A stretch of 63,707 bases of DNA. Source: Seminavis robusta. Lineage: Eukaryota; Bacillariophyta; Bacillariophyceae; Naviculales; Naviculaceae. The position numbers and the translations under genes are program-made. Every line of letters begins with the position of its first letter. The stretch's first letter is position 1. Positions 1-11,456 of the stretch are shown one piece after another. Location of the stretch: contig CAICTM010000380.1 of the NCBI GenBank assembly GCA_903772945.1, forward strand, positions 8,048-71,754. Direction: 5' to 3'. Under the pieces are notes generated by a model. That model had not been told where the DNA came from, searched no databases, and worked only from the letters and a program-made list of their open reading frames with translations.

Positions 1-236
1 TTGTGAGTGGCGTTGTTGGTTGTCGAATACTCGGAAGACGATTGGATGATGTTGTGAGGAAAAGCAAGCATGCGATTGTGTGTCCAAAGTCGACATGTTG
101 CTGGCACCGATGGCGTGATTGTCAAAAGTCATCTTTCCCAAAGAAAAATGACCAAAATCCCAGCCATTTTTGGTCGCCACCTTTAGTAGCAAAACGAGAA
201 CCACACATTGAACAACGCCCACCCAAAAATGGCAGC
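1..236. other. 5' region of the PRORP gene, possibly coding
   Basis: An open frame continuous with the PRORP gene runs from position 3, but it has no ATG before 237. This stretch is either 5' UTR or the end of an upstream exon cut off by the window edge. The translation is rich in Lys, Ser and Pro, with no recognisable domain. Confidence 0.4.
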
Positions 237-3200
237 ATGTTGAGGATACCGAGGAGGACTTCATATCCTTGTACTACTAGTATTACGAGCAAGGGTCTAC
301 ACAGCAGGGCCAGCAGCAGCATCCAGCTACTATGCATAGGTGGAAATATCTTGTTATCATTGCTTGAATCACAATCACAACCAAGAATTCACGGAGTCCG
401 GCATTTTTCCAATGATGGCAAAAAGCCCACTTCGTCCTCGCTGTTGCGTGCTCTGCTGTCAGAAGAAAAGGAAAAAGTTCCAAAACGAAAAGTACAAAGA
501 AAGAAACCAAAAAAGAAGAAACAAGACGGTCGGTCGACTGCCTTGGATTTGCTCCGTTCACTTGAAAAAGCCACCAAGGCACCAGCATTGGCAAACAGTA
601 ACAGTTCTGTGGGCCAGCAGCCGACCAATAATCATAAGGAGCAGCCTCGTCATCCAAGCAGCACAAGTGCCATTGACTCTTTTTTCCACTCGAGAGGTCG
701 TCCTTCCGATCCTCACCGAGAATCCTGGAGAAATGCACAACAACGACAACAGCGCAATAGCGTTCGAAACCAGGCAGCTGACAATGGTCGTTGGCAAGAA
801 ACCTTTTTGGGTACTAATACCCAAGGCAAAGGGAGAAGCAAGGATCATCCAGTGCCAGCAATAGGAAACAGCAGCAGTCACAGTCAAAAGTCAATATTTG
901 ATGTATTTTCACTACCACAAGATTCGTCCATTCAACGAAGTCCCACCGCCTTTGATGCCGAGGCGTACGATACATTCGAGGCTCTCCTCGAGATTTACCT
1001 GCAGGAACGTGACAATCAACACAACAAAAACAATGACGATTCGACGAGTCACAATCATCAACTGAGCCATGACCAGAAAAATGAGGTGCTTCGCTGGATT
1101 CGACTGGACGAACCACAAGTCAAGGTGGATGTGCCTGTGCTCACCACGCTGTGCGAGGACGGACGACTCCCTGGCGACGGAGAGGAATTGGAAAAGAAAC
1201 ATCTTTTGCAAGAACTCGAGAAACGATCCTCTGCATTTCAAAAACAACTTAACTGGAATAGTCGACAGTACAACTACGCCTTGGGCATACTGCAAGAACT
1301 GGCAGTCTTGTCGCACACTCGATACAAAGTACGGGCAATCGCCATTCTTTGGGAAAAAATGAAAGAGGCAGGGGATACGACGGAAGAAACGATCAATGCT
1401 TGTCTACAGGCATCCTCTGGAATATCGGGAGGGCTCTTGTCCAAAATGCGCATTGGCTTGCAGTCGTCGTCGCCGGAAAACATCTTGTTTCAAGCGTTGA
1501 ATGGCTTTGGGGAAAATGAGAATCACAACAACAACCAGGAAGATGAAAATGATACCAGCGCAACAATCCCCGAACAGTTGGCAACCCTTCATGATTTCTT
1601 GTACGAACCGACGCAGCAAAGTATTTCCATCCGAACGAGACGTTTATTGGCCATGGGGGATGCGGATGCTGCGCTGGAATTGATTGAATCGGGAATGGTG
1701 CGTGTCGCCATTATTTGTGCAATGCTGGTATGCAGGCAGGTTGATTGTGCCACGCTAATGTATTTAGTGGTTTTGAAATAATGTTCCGCAGGAAGGAAGG
1801 ACAAAACTTCGAGCATATCGGCAGGTGTTCAGTCTTTTCTTAGGTAACGGCGACATCCCCAAGGCTATTTCGTTGTTTGAGGAGATGAAACTTGCCCACA
1901 AGGACGTGCCACTGGAAGGAGATACGTTTGTGCAGCTTCTTGCCACTCTGGCAGAGAAGGGCTATTTTAGGTAAGCTGGACGGTAAACGGAAACGTACCA
2001 AGAGCGCCTTGTCGTCTTACCTGGATCCTTTCAAACTCGCAGCAGCGATGGATCGAAACGGTTGAAAAACACAGAATCCTACTCGCACCCTGGGGGGCCA
2101 GATCTCTTTGAAGAAATAGTCAGTGACATGGCGTTGTACGTCGACTCCCTCTCCTCGGCATCCGCAATGCGTTTACGAAAAGCTTTTGTTCGGGCTTGCC
2201 ACGGCCATGATGAGAAGTCGGAAGAGTTACACAACACTTCGCTTGTTCCGCTCGCACCAACCTTCGAGCCAGCAGAAGCAAACACTCTGATTGCCGATCG
2301 AGTGACTATCGATCCATCTACTGGTCTTTGCATTCGGTCCGGAGCGAGGCTCAGGCAAATTGTCCTGAACAAGTCCCAAAAGACGCAGCTGAAAGACAGT
2401 TTGCTCAAACGAATGGGAAGCAAGCGAGCCATCGAGGCGATGTCGTCTTTCTGCGATTGGCTGAGGTTAGTTCTGTACATGTACCAAGCGGTGCTCCCGA
2501 GAACCCGCTTGCTTTTGGCTGCAACTAACTGAACTACGTACGTATCCTGTCAGTACCCGGGAAGGCCGCCCTTTCACCGTGATTGTAGGTATGTATGCAG
2601 CTCTTTGCGTGTCGCGGCCGCCCGTGTGATCTTGTTGGGTTTCTCAGATCGCGTATCATTGGGTTTTTCATGATTTCAGACGCTGCCAACATTTGCTATT
2701 TCATGCAGAATTTTGATGGGGGAAAGTTTAACTTCCATCAGATTCGTTTCGTCGTGAAAGCATTAGAAGAAATTGGAGAGTCTCCATTGGGTGCGTCAAG
2801 CAAGGTTTGAAGTGGTCGAATTGCATAGTCCACACCATCCCTAACCGGAGTGTGACCTATCCTTTGTATCTTCCATCAGTCGTGATGCCAGCGAAGTATC
2901 TACGAAAACAGTTCAGGATTAACTTGGGAACGAGCTCCAGGTTTCAAAAAGTGTCTCCAGAAGAAAGGGCGTTTCTAGATGAGTAAGTTATGAACCATTC
3001 CGGCTGTTCGTGCTTGACCTCCTGTGGCTACTAGAGGGAATTCCCTGTACTAATCATTGGATGCCTTGCCCACGTTCCAGCCTTGAAAATGCCGGGACGC
3101 TATACGCTGTGCCAGAGGGCTGTCTTGACGATTACTTTTGGATTGTCGCTAGCGTCTCGGACCAAGAAAACAGTACTCCGGAGAATTTGGAGACTGCCGG

Positions 3201-3531
3201 AGTCGAGGTGTCGCGGAGATGGTCAGGTGCTCGCCCGGTGATAGTAACCAATGATCAGAGTCGAGATCACCGGGACCAGGAGATTCAGCTTCTTGAGCCG
3301 ATGTTGTTCAATCGATGGTATAGCACCAGCATTGTGAACTACAGCTTTACTGGATTTGTCGACGATGTTTGCGTGGATCCTGAGATTGTATTCAATCCCA
3401 CTGACGCATTCAGCAGAGAAATCCAGTGCAATGTCTCCATGGACGGGAGAAAATGTTGCCATTTTCCTGTGCATGACTGGGAAGGCTCTGACTGGTTTTG
3501 TCTACGAATTCCCAGCAGTGTGGTGCCGTGA
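237..3531 (+). CDS. PRORP: Protein-only RNase P (PRORP), PPR + NYN nuclease
   Basis: Exons 237-1697, 1792-1970, 2043-2465, 2554-2588, 2680-2790, 2880-2982 and 3081-3531 keep phase and give 920 residues. The enzyme removes 5' leaders from pre-tRNAs without an RNA subunit. The N-terminal ~300 residues are low-complexity with Lys-rich stretches. A PPR-like helical part follows (KAISLFEEMK in exon 2). The C-terminal NYN metallonuclease shows VIVDAANICY, then EGCLDDYFW, then VTNDQSRDHR, supplying the expected catalytic aspartates. A final H..W..C segment (FPVHDWEGSDWFC) matches the second half of the family's structural zinc site. The first half reads C-I-R-S rather than CxxC. The first in-frame ATG is at 237; the basic start MLRIPRR suits a mitochondrial or plastid presequence, but an upstream exon is possible. 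Exon 3 could start 3 bases later (two AGs in tandem). Identity is confident; the N-terminus and location are not. Confidence 0.87.
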
Positions 3532-4390
3532 TGCTACCGGCCAGGGAATGTGCCAGCTATGATAGTTCTGGCGATGCTGTTAGGAAAGCAACATTTCACA
3601 AAGACAACTAGAACTGTCCAAAGAGCTATTAGAACTGCTGCGACTGTAGCTACCGGTAGCTAGCTAGCTGGCTACGTACATGACGCCCATTGCTTCATGT
3701 TGCACGCTCTTCGCGGTAACGTCGAAGGCCTGGGCGACAACAGCATTACGATTGTACAATTTGTGGCAACGAAGACAATGTGGCACAATGATGCAACGAG
3801 AAATGGTCTTGTGCCGGTTGGCGTTTATGGCGTGAAGGAAGATGGTTGGTTGGCCGGAGTAAAACCAAAATCAGCCCTTGACCAATATCCGCGGTACCTC
3901 AGATGATGGGAACCACCCCCAAGAATCGAAAGCGAGGTCACTTCCGGTATATCTATGAGTGTCTGCTTCACCCGCGACCTTCCACAACATGGAACCCACT
4001 GTACCAGGATGCTGCATCCAAACCAGGCACTGGTGATCATGTCACCCGGCCTCCAGATGGCCAGGCAGGTCACAGGGTCTGCCCACTCACTAGTAGACCG
4101 GCCAAACGATTCGATTCAACACTGTAAAAGCTACCGGGTAAGTTGTGAACTAACATGCAAGAAAGCTGACCAACGGGCGTCGAGTGCGATCGAAAACATG
4201 TCGGAACGACTACTAGTAGATTCTACGAATCGCACTGCATTGGCATGAAGTACAACGTCCTGTGCCGATACTAACAGAAGCCTAATGATACAATGGAACA
4301 GCGAGCACACTAGCAATACATGTCACCACTATATACAATTCAAAAGTAGCCTACCAGCACGACATTAGACAATGATCTGAATGTACAGAC
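3532..4390. other. Intergenic spacer with CTAG/ACCGGT words
   Basis: No convincing gene lies here. The stretch after the PRORP stop holds ACCGGTAGCTAGCTAGCTGG near 3651, a typical example of the palindromic CTAG and ACCGGT words found in many spacers of this window. Open frames here are short and low in recognisable motifs. It probably contains the 3' ends of the two convergent flanking genes. Confidence 0.5.
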
Positions 4391-6295
4391 TCATTCCGCT
4401 TCCTTTGCGTTGGCGGTTGTATCACTTGATGCCAGGACAGACCTCTTCTGATAGTACTCTTCCATGGCCTTCTTTTGCCGCTTCATGTCTTCTTGCGCCA
4501 TGTCCTTGTACCGTTGCCGTTCGTGATCCGATAGCTCCTTCCATCGCTGCCCAACCTTTTGAGCGAGTAGTTTAAAGCTAATCTTGCCATGTGTCTTGCG
4601 ATGCGGTCTTCGCTTCTTCTCCGAAGGCAATAGAGGGCGAAGAAGTGCCTTGGGCTTGGCATCGTCCTTTCCATCTTTGTCCCCTTCGTCGTCGTCGGCG
4701 GTCTTGCCTTCGATTTCTCGCAGGATGCGTTCCCGCTCTTCTGAGAAAAAAAGGTTGTAGGCCGAGAGTGGTCTTCGAGGCATGTCAGCCGGTTTGCGCT
4801 TGTGGAGACGCTTCTTCTTGGCAGCAGGCTGAGCTTCTTCGGCGGAGGAGTGAGCCATCTGCTGTTGCTGAGGAGAGTGGAACATGTGTTGCATCGGGTG
4901 CTGCGATGTCATTTTGCCAGCCTTTTCCATGCCCTGTTGACCTTCCATGGATCGTTTCCCCAACCCCATGCCAGGAGGATCCTGAATCGACATACCATGG
5001 TGCTGACCAACAGCAAACCGGTTATGATACGGGTTTTGGCCCGAGACGGAACCCTGTTCGGCCATTCTAGCATCGTGCATCATGTTGCCTGGCATCATTC
5101 GATCTACACTTTCCAGAACGTCCATACCTAGCTGTGTGTTGCTCTTCATCATGTCTTGTCGTTGGCCTCCATGGGCAAACAAGTTGCTATTAGCAGGATT
5201 GTTTGGATGCGAGTGCATAGCAGCTGCAGCATTGGTCGCCCCCATCCATGCTCCCTGCGGCGATCCCATTGGAAATCCCATGCTCCCTCGGTGTCTAAGT
5301 CTCCCTGATGCATCCGACAAGAACTGTCGGTTTTGAGGTGGTTGCATATTCATCCCCATGTTGTTCATGGTCATGTTAGGGTTTTGCATATGAGCCATGG
5401 CTCCAGCTGCTGACCCAATGCTCATCCTCCCAGCGGAATGAGAGCGATGACTGCCATCCCCTTGCTGCAGAGCGTTTGTCATGCCATCGTACTGCATTCG
5501 ATCACCTCCCGATGCTGCTGCTGCTCCCATGTTATCTTGCTGTTGTGAATTCATTGTCTTTTCTCGCAAACGCATAAAGTCATCGGCCCAAGAAGTCGCG
5601 GGTCCTGGGCCACCACCACCGCCAGTTCCAAATTGCCGTTGACGTCTGGCGATTAGGATGTTCAGGAGGAGTTCCTCCTCTTGTTCAGCTTGCGGATTCC
5701 CCGCTGCACTGCTGCTATTAGGCCCCCCTTGACGAAAGTCCAATTGATCTCCCAAAGCAGCAGCGGCTGCTGCTTGTTGCTGGGGCGATTGCATGCCAGC
5801 TGTGGCACCAATGTGGGGATACAGAGATGGATTCATAGCAGCGTTCATGCCTCCAGCAGCAGATGCTCCTGCCGGGTTGAAATGACCCAATCCTGAGGGA
5901 CCTAGACCAGCAGCACGGCCATAGTGGTTGAGACCGCTGTAGTCGCCCATGGCAGCCATGGGACCACCCATCATAGGCCCGCCCATCGACATGGACCCAC
6001 CAAAGGCAGAAGCAGACATCCCTCCTCCGCCTGCTGAGGAACCCATGTCTCCCCCATGTCCGTGATGATACCGCTGGCGGATCTGATCCCCAACGCCTGC
6101 CCTGATGCTGCCTCCAGCACTGTTGCTACCGCTTCCGCTCCCGCGACTACCGCTGTAGTTCACGTTGGCGTTAGGATTGACGTTCATCCCGTGGTTCGAA
6201 TTGCTGATGCTTCCGCTTTCGCTGTTGTTACTGCTATGATTGTTGGACGTGTTACTCGGATTCTCTTGGTGCGATCTACCGCTACTAGGCATCAT
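4391..6295 (-). CDS. HMG-box protein with long Q/M/G-rich N-terminus
   Basis: A single-exon frame of 634 residues. The first ~480 residues are low complexity, rich in Met, Gly, Ser, Asn and Gln, with short Gln and Ala runs, and look disordered. A basic patch (AAKKKRLHKRKPADMPRR) leads into an HMG box at about residues 503-612: PLSAYNLFFSEERERIL is helix 1 and VGQRWKELSDHERQRYKDMA covers helices 2-3. Between them lies an acidic then basic insert of about 45 residues. HMG boxes bind or bend DNA without strong sequence preference, so a nuclear chromatin or transcription role is inferred. Boxes with a long insert after helix 1 are, to my recollection, common in diatoms. The partner and target genes cannot be told from sequence. 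The gene is convergent with PRORP. Confidence 0.85.
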   Translation of the reverse strand: MMPSSGRSHQENPSNTSNNHSSNNSESGSISNSNHGMNVNPNANVNYSGSRGSGSGSNSAGGSIRAGVGDQIRQRYHHGHGGDMGSSAGGGGMSASAFGGSMSMGGPMMGGPMAAMGDYSGLNHYGRAAGLGPSGLGHFNPAGASAAGGMNAAMNPSLYPHIGATAGMQSPQQQAAAAAALGDQLDFRQGGPNSSSAAGNPQAEQEEELLLNILIARRQRQFGTGGGGGPGPATSWADDFMRLREKTMNSQQQDNMGAAAASGGDRMQYDGMTNALQQGDGSHRSHSAGRMSIGSAAGAMAHMQNPNMTMNNMGMNMQPPQNRQFLSDASGRLRHRGSMGFPMGSPQGAWMGATNAAAAMHSHPNNPANSNLFAHGGQRQDMMKSNTQLGMDVLESVDRMMPGNMMHDARMAEQGSVSGQNPYHNRFAVGQHHGMSIQDPPGMGLGKRSMEGQQGMEKAGKMTSQHPMQHMFHSPQQQQMAHSSAEEAQPAAKKKRLHKRKPADMPRRPLSAYNLFFSEERERILREIEGKTADDDEGDKDGKDDAKPKALLRPLLPSEKKRRPHRKTHGKISFKLLAQKVGQRWKELSDHERQRYKDMAQEDMKRQKKAMEEYYQKRSVLASSDTTANAKEAE

Positions 6296-8441
6296 AGCGC
6301 CTCTCTACTCTGCACCAAAGCCTGAAACAGAGAGGCAAACCAAGTCCTGACATGCACTGATACCGTCGATCGTCGATCGTTGGCTGTTGCTGCGTTTGTG
6401 ATCGATTGAAGGCAAAGTTTTCGTGGGGCTTTTCTCTTCTTTTTTGAACTGAGAGTATGAGTGCTATGAGGGCTAACTGGCTACCTTCTCAAGGTCACTA
6501 AATCGAGCGACATGTCGTTCACTGATAGTTTAGCCTGTTTGCTGTTGGACCTTGATTATAAGATACTACATGTATTCCAAAATGGTGGTAAGACAGCAGA
6601 AATATTATTACAAACTACAGTACTCTTAGCGACGGTAGCTACTCCAAGCAGCGACTTGCTCATTTGTAAGGAATCTTGTACGTAGGGCTGTCGTCACACA
6701 GCTTTATCCTGCTTCTCGTCCTAGGAAGTGCATCCTTTGACAGGTACCAGTACCGGTAAGCCTTCAATAGTCCATTTTCTGCCAGCGCAGCAGGCACTTC
6801 ATGTGAGGGACGGAAATGTTGTATCAAATGTTGATACCTTCTTTGGCACCTTCTTGGAAGAGCTCTTGGAAGGCATTGTGGCGTATCAAATATTTTGTTT
6901 TAGTTTGTATCATCTCTCTTAGATACTTTATCTCCTTATGAAAGGGATAGTAGCTAGCTAGTAGCTGAGCATTTTGTTTGGCTCTTTGAACATGTTGGCT
7001 TGGCCATCTATCAGGGGCAAAATCAATGTAATGGACAACTTCATTTGGTTTCTTAAATTCAAGGTCTAATATTCAATTATAGCTCTTCAACTCGAGACCG
7101 AAAAAGACGTGCGTTACTCACTTAAATATTCAATGCTCTTGCATTAAGGGCTTTTATCCTAATCGCGCATTCCCGGACAGTGTAGCCAAACGTTAACCTT
7201 ACCGTATGCGCGTACAACGGCAGAATGTGCTAGTCAAGTTTCGGATGCCACCTCTTCCCCCCACCTCTCTTTCGGCAGTGAATGACTACTAGTACTTACT
7301 TGTTTGCCTTCACATGTGATCCAAAGACCTACAAGTACGAGGGGCGAAGAGGCGAGGAGGCGAAAATAGAACAGTGGGACCTTGTGTCAGAAAGGCCTTG
7401 GATGCTGTTCTAATAACATACTCGCACATCGCACAGAGTCAATACAACATGTACCGCAGCTCCTCTCGGAGACAATAAATGTACTAGCTAGTAGTTACTC
7501 AGAAGTCAGTGCGGGAGTATAAGCTACAGTATTACACGTGGTACGTACGACAATCCCGAATCCAGTATTGATGGCTGTTCTTTGGCTAGTGAAGTGGCCC
7601 TACTTGCGAACAGGTGCATAACGCAGCTCCTCTTGGAGGCTCGCAGATTTCACTATGGTGGTCTAGTAGGAGGACAATCCCAAATGATTCGATTCAATCC
7701 ATTATTGATGGCAGTTCGCTCGTTGGCTTGGTTGATGGCTGGTGCTGGTGGCCCGCCTGATTCGATTCCTGATGGCTGTTGTTCGTTGTTCGTTATGTAC
7801 CGGTGCTGGTACCGGTACATGTTGTGGCTTCAACGGCAGCAACGTTTTGTCCATCCATGACTGCCTTACATCCTGTTTCGAGGAACCCAATCTTGCTTTG
7901 CCCTGATATCTCCCACAACCGACGCAACCTGGGCCACACCTCCTTGCTTTGGTTGAATACTCGCACTTCCAATTCCATGGGCTTGCAATCCTTACCCTGT
8001 ACCCTGTACCTGGTTGGTTCTTCTACGGAGTTGCCTAAAAAACTCCTTCCAATAACTTTAGAGAAGGTGCTTGTCGGACTGTTAGGATGTACCGGTGGTA
8101 CCGGTACAGATAAAGTACGGTAGTACCGGCACCATGATGAGTTTACCAATGCTTAGAATGGTCATTGCGATCGAACCAGCAAGAAATGAGACGCTCGGTC
8201 CCGCTTGATAAATCCAGAAGCATAGTCCAGGTTGACACTACCTCCGAGACGCGGCTTCCGGGATTGAAATACCTTTCCACTCTGCTGCTTTATTTTGGCT
8301 TAACTCTAGCCTTAATCAGTCGTAGGAAATTCGGGACTAAGGAGTCGTGGAACTGCCACCACACACCCCGCCAAAGGAAGGTCTCGTTTCTCGTGTCGTT
8401 GCAGCCGTCACAAAAACCAATCAACGCTTCCTTGTCCATCG
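6296..8441. other. 2.1 kb spacer, no clear gene
   Basis: Only short unconvincing frames occur. Around 7553-7800 a phrase of the type ATTGATGGCTGTTC recurs about three times with drift (near 7569, 7705 and 7767), so this part grew by local duplication. CTAG-rich words (6950-6966) and ACCGGTAC palindromes (7800-7820, 8090-8130) are frequent. The last few hundred bases should hold the promoter and 5' UTR of the CNNM-like gene. Confidence 0.5.
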
Positions 8442-10662
8442 ATGGTAAGAGTTTCTTGGGTGAAGTCACCGGTGTTTTCATGGCCGTCCTCGCTGTCGTT
8501 CAACAAGGGTCTGCTTCTGTCGCTTTTCTTGGGAACGGTTCTGATTCTGCTTTTGGGTGTGGTTGAGCAACACGACCGCCACCTTCATCACCATGACGGC
8601 CATCATTTGAGAGCTACCGCTGCTTCATCTTCCCCCGCCTTCCATGGCCGAGAACTCCAAGATGAGGCTCTCAATGCCACTGCGTTCTTCAATGTTTCCG
8701 ACTCCGACATCACGTCATTTTGCGATGCCAATTGTCCCACTCCAACCGAGAATTCCTGGATCACGGCAATTCCAGATTTTCTGCAGTACATCATGATCAT
8801 TCTCCTTATTCTTATGTCAGCTCTGTTTAGTGGGTTGACGCTGGGACTGATGGGGCTGGATAAAACGGGGCTCGAAATCGTGATGGAAGGGGACGACGAA
8901 GTCAACGCTGAAGCCGCCAAAAGAATCTATCCCGTTCGAAAACAAGGAAATCTTCTCCTCTGCACTCTTCTCTTGGGCAATGTTGCCGTCAATGCCTTGC
9001 TTTCCATTTTACTAGCGGACAAAGCCGGAGGTGCCGTGGGATTTATTATTAGTACCTGTAAGTACGACGATAAAAAATGATGGTGGCAGAAGATGCTACC
9101 ATCATATTTGGTGCCATTTTGGAGCTTGTCACTGAATCTCCGTTCGTTTGTTTGTTAAAACTGCAGTCCTCATTGTGATTTTTGGAGAAATTTTGCCGCA
9201 AGCGCTGTGTTCGCGCTATGCCCTTCTGATTGGCAGCAAGACCATTCCGCTCGTGCTGGTGATTCGATTCATCCTCTTCCCGGTTGCGTTTCCTCTTGCA
9301 TTCATTCTCGACAAGGCTCTGGGTGAAGAGCTTGCCACTACTTACAGTTCTGCCGAAATGCTGAAGATGCTCCAGATTCACGTACAAGAAAAGGTGCTGG
9401 ATAATGACACTGCTGTAACGATGAGAGGGGCTCTCAAATACAAAGATATGACGGTCAGCGAAGTCATGACACCTCTCAAGAACACTTACATGCTGAACGT
9501 CGACGAACGGTTGAATTTCGAGACTATCGCTTCCATTTTCAAGACTGGGTATTCTCGTATTCCCGTCTATGAAGTCAGCAAAAATAATGTCATTGGTCTG
9601 TTGTTCGTGAAGGACCTCATTTTCATCGACCCAGAGGACACTGTTCCGTTGCGACAATTTGTTCAAGTGTTTGGACGTGGAGTTCACGTTGTGTGGCCTG
9701 TGGACAAGCTAGGAGACGTCTTGCGTGAGCTCCGAGGGGGGCGCTCCCACATGGCCCTGGTACGCGATGTTGTCAGCGTCGGCGACACTGACCCCTACTA
9801 CGAAATCAAAGGAATCATCACGCTGGAAGGTACTTATTTTTAAAGTCTATGAATCTAAACGTGGTGACGCTTCGATGTTCGTGCTAACGACGCCTATGGT
9901 CTTTTGTCCGTCCTCTCCGTTTGCGCAGACATCGTCGAAGAGATCCTTGGTCACGAGATTGTGGACGAGACGGATGCCTTTGTCGACGGCACGCATCAGG
10001 TGAAAGTGAACCGTGAGGAAGGTTTTGAATGGGCAAAGCTTCGTCTCCTTGGCTCAAAAATCGTGGATGAAAAGCTTTCGTACTCGGAATCCAAAGCCAT
10101 CACGGCTCATATGTTGGCCAACTATTCGAAGGCTGTATCACACATGACTGAAGACCAGCTACTCAAACTCGTGAGTGAGACTGTGGTGTCAAAGTTTCCC
10201 ACGGCAGAACGGGAAATTGGGAAAGACCTCCCCGACGATCTCCTCTACGAAAAAGGAGTGTCTAGCAACGTGGCTACTTTGATACTGAACGGAAAAGTGA
10301 CCGTAATCTCTGGTGCAGACGAGTTCCGAGCTGATGCTTCGTCCTGGACCTTGCTCGGTATTAACGCACTTCGTGATCCTCAATTCGCACCAGACTTTAC
10401 CGCCTTTGTCTGCAATGGCCCCCTGCGGTGTCTGCAATTCTCGCGTGACAATTTTGTCAAGGCTTTGGATGCCTCTGCATCACAGCGAGACTTGATGAAG
10501 AAGAGTTCGAGCTCATTTGGGAATGTAGCGCCGAAGCAGCCCCAACAAAATGGCTCGTCGGCTGAGCCTGATCCTGCGGTCTCCACAGTTCCCGCAAAGG
10601 TTGTCTCCAAGAATTCAGAAAGCGAAGCGGCTACTGATCAAGTAGAGCCTGAAGAGGAGTAG
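8442..10662 (+). CDS. CNNM/CorC-type Mg2+ transporter (DUF21 + CBS + CNBH-like)
   Basis: Exons 8442-9057, 9167-9829 and 9929-10662 give 670 residues. Residues ~22-40 are a hydrophobic signal or anchor (LLLSLFLGTVLILLLGVV), followed by a His-rich and Ser/Ala luminal segment. DUF21 begins near residue 110 with the signature SALFSGLTLGLMGLDKTGL and continues across intron 1 into FGEILPQALCSRYA. A Bateman (two CBS) module follows (VMTPLKNTYML, then FKTGYSRIPVYE, then VGLLFVKDLI and the GRSHMALV strand). Intron 2 falls inside the conserved junction ITLEDIVEEILGHEIVDETD. The C-terminal ~200 residues carry a cyclic-nucleotide-binding-like fold (EKGVSSNVATLILNGKVTVI) and a Ser/Pro/Gln-rich tail. The family exports or regulates Mg2+ at the plasma or an internal membrane. 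The ATG at 8442 is the first in frame and places the hydrophobic segment near the N-terminus. Confidence 0.9.
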
Positions 10663-11456
10663 GCAAACAAAAGCAGAACCCAACCGGAATGAATCGAACA
10701 ATCAGTGGGTATGTCTGGCATCTCGGACCCCGACCTTGAGCAGCTCACTTGGGCTCGGACGGGAAGGCAAAATAGTCTAAACGTAAACCTGTCTTTGGAA
10801 AAGGTACATGTTGTAGGCTCTGTAGATGTGTTCTGGGGACTGACCGTCACTCCACTCGTACCGGGACCTACTCTTGATCGTTTCGAGATTGTCCGCTCTT
10901 CTTATTGCTTTGGGCCCGGCCGCCCAGGACTCGATGCGATTGACCGGGAATGATTCAATCGGAAGCTTAACGGACCAAATTTTGCGCTGGTGAAGCTGCT
11001 GGTGATGTCTTTTGCTCTTCCAACCAATTTTGAAAGCTTTTTAATGAAATTGACTTTATATTTCCAAAAAGAACCATGTAATCACGGGTCTTAGAGGGAA
11101 AATACATTTTTACTAAATTTTAGTTTTGAACTGCGGACGTAGAATTGGTGGAGCGAAGTGATATCTTGGCTTCAGGACCGTCCGATGAATGCGCCGACAG
11201 TGCCAACAAGAACCAAGTAGTGAAGTGATCCAAGGAGTGTTGCTTCAGACCATCACTCTACCTCGGAAGCTCTTGTTCAGCGTCTCTTGTCTTGCATACT
11301 AGCTAGTTTGAGCTAGATTAGCCCTCGTTCACTGAGATTTTGGGACGAGCAATCCACCACTCATCCGCTTGCCTCTAGCTAGTTAGTGCCTGTATCCCCC
11401 AAGACACCCAAGACCAGCAGACAGTTGTCACATCATTACTTCACAGCTGAGTTACC
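10663..11456. other. Intergenic spacer between CNNM-like and coronin genes
   Basis: This carries the 3' UTR of the CNNM-like gene and the promoter of the coronin gene. A short frame at 10705-10953 has no recognisable motif and I do not call it. CTAGCTAGTT words occur near 11300 and 11378. Nothing else is apparent. Confidence 0.5.

Noticed and set aside
7582..8149. Several overlapping frames of 90-118 codons in the spacer before the CNNM-like gene
   Set aside because: They overlap on both strands, contain ACCGGTAC and local repeats, and have no motif or composition typical of coding sequence here.
8165..8566. A 133-codon frame overlapping the start of the CNNM-like gene
   Set aside because: Different frame from the well-supported transporter, no domain, and it runs out shortly inside the gene.
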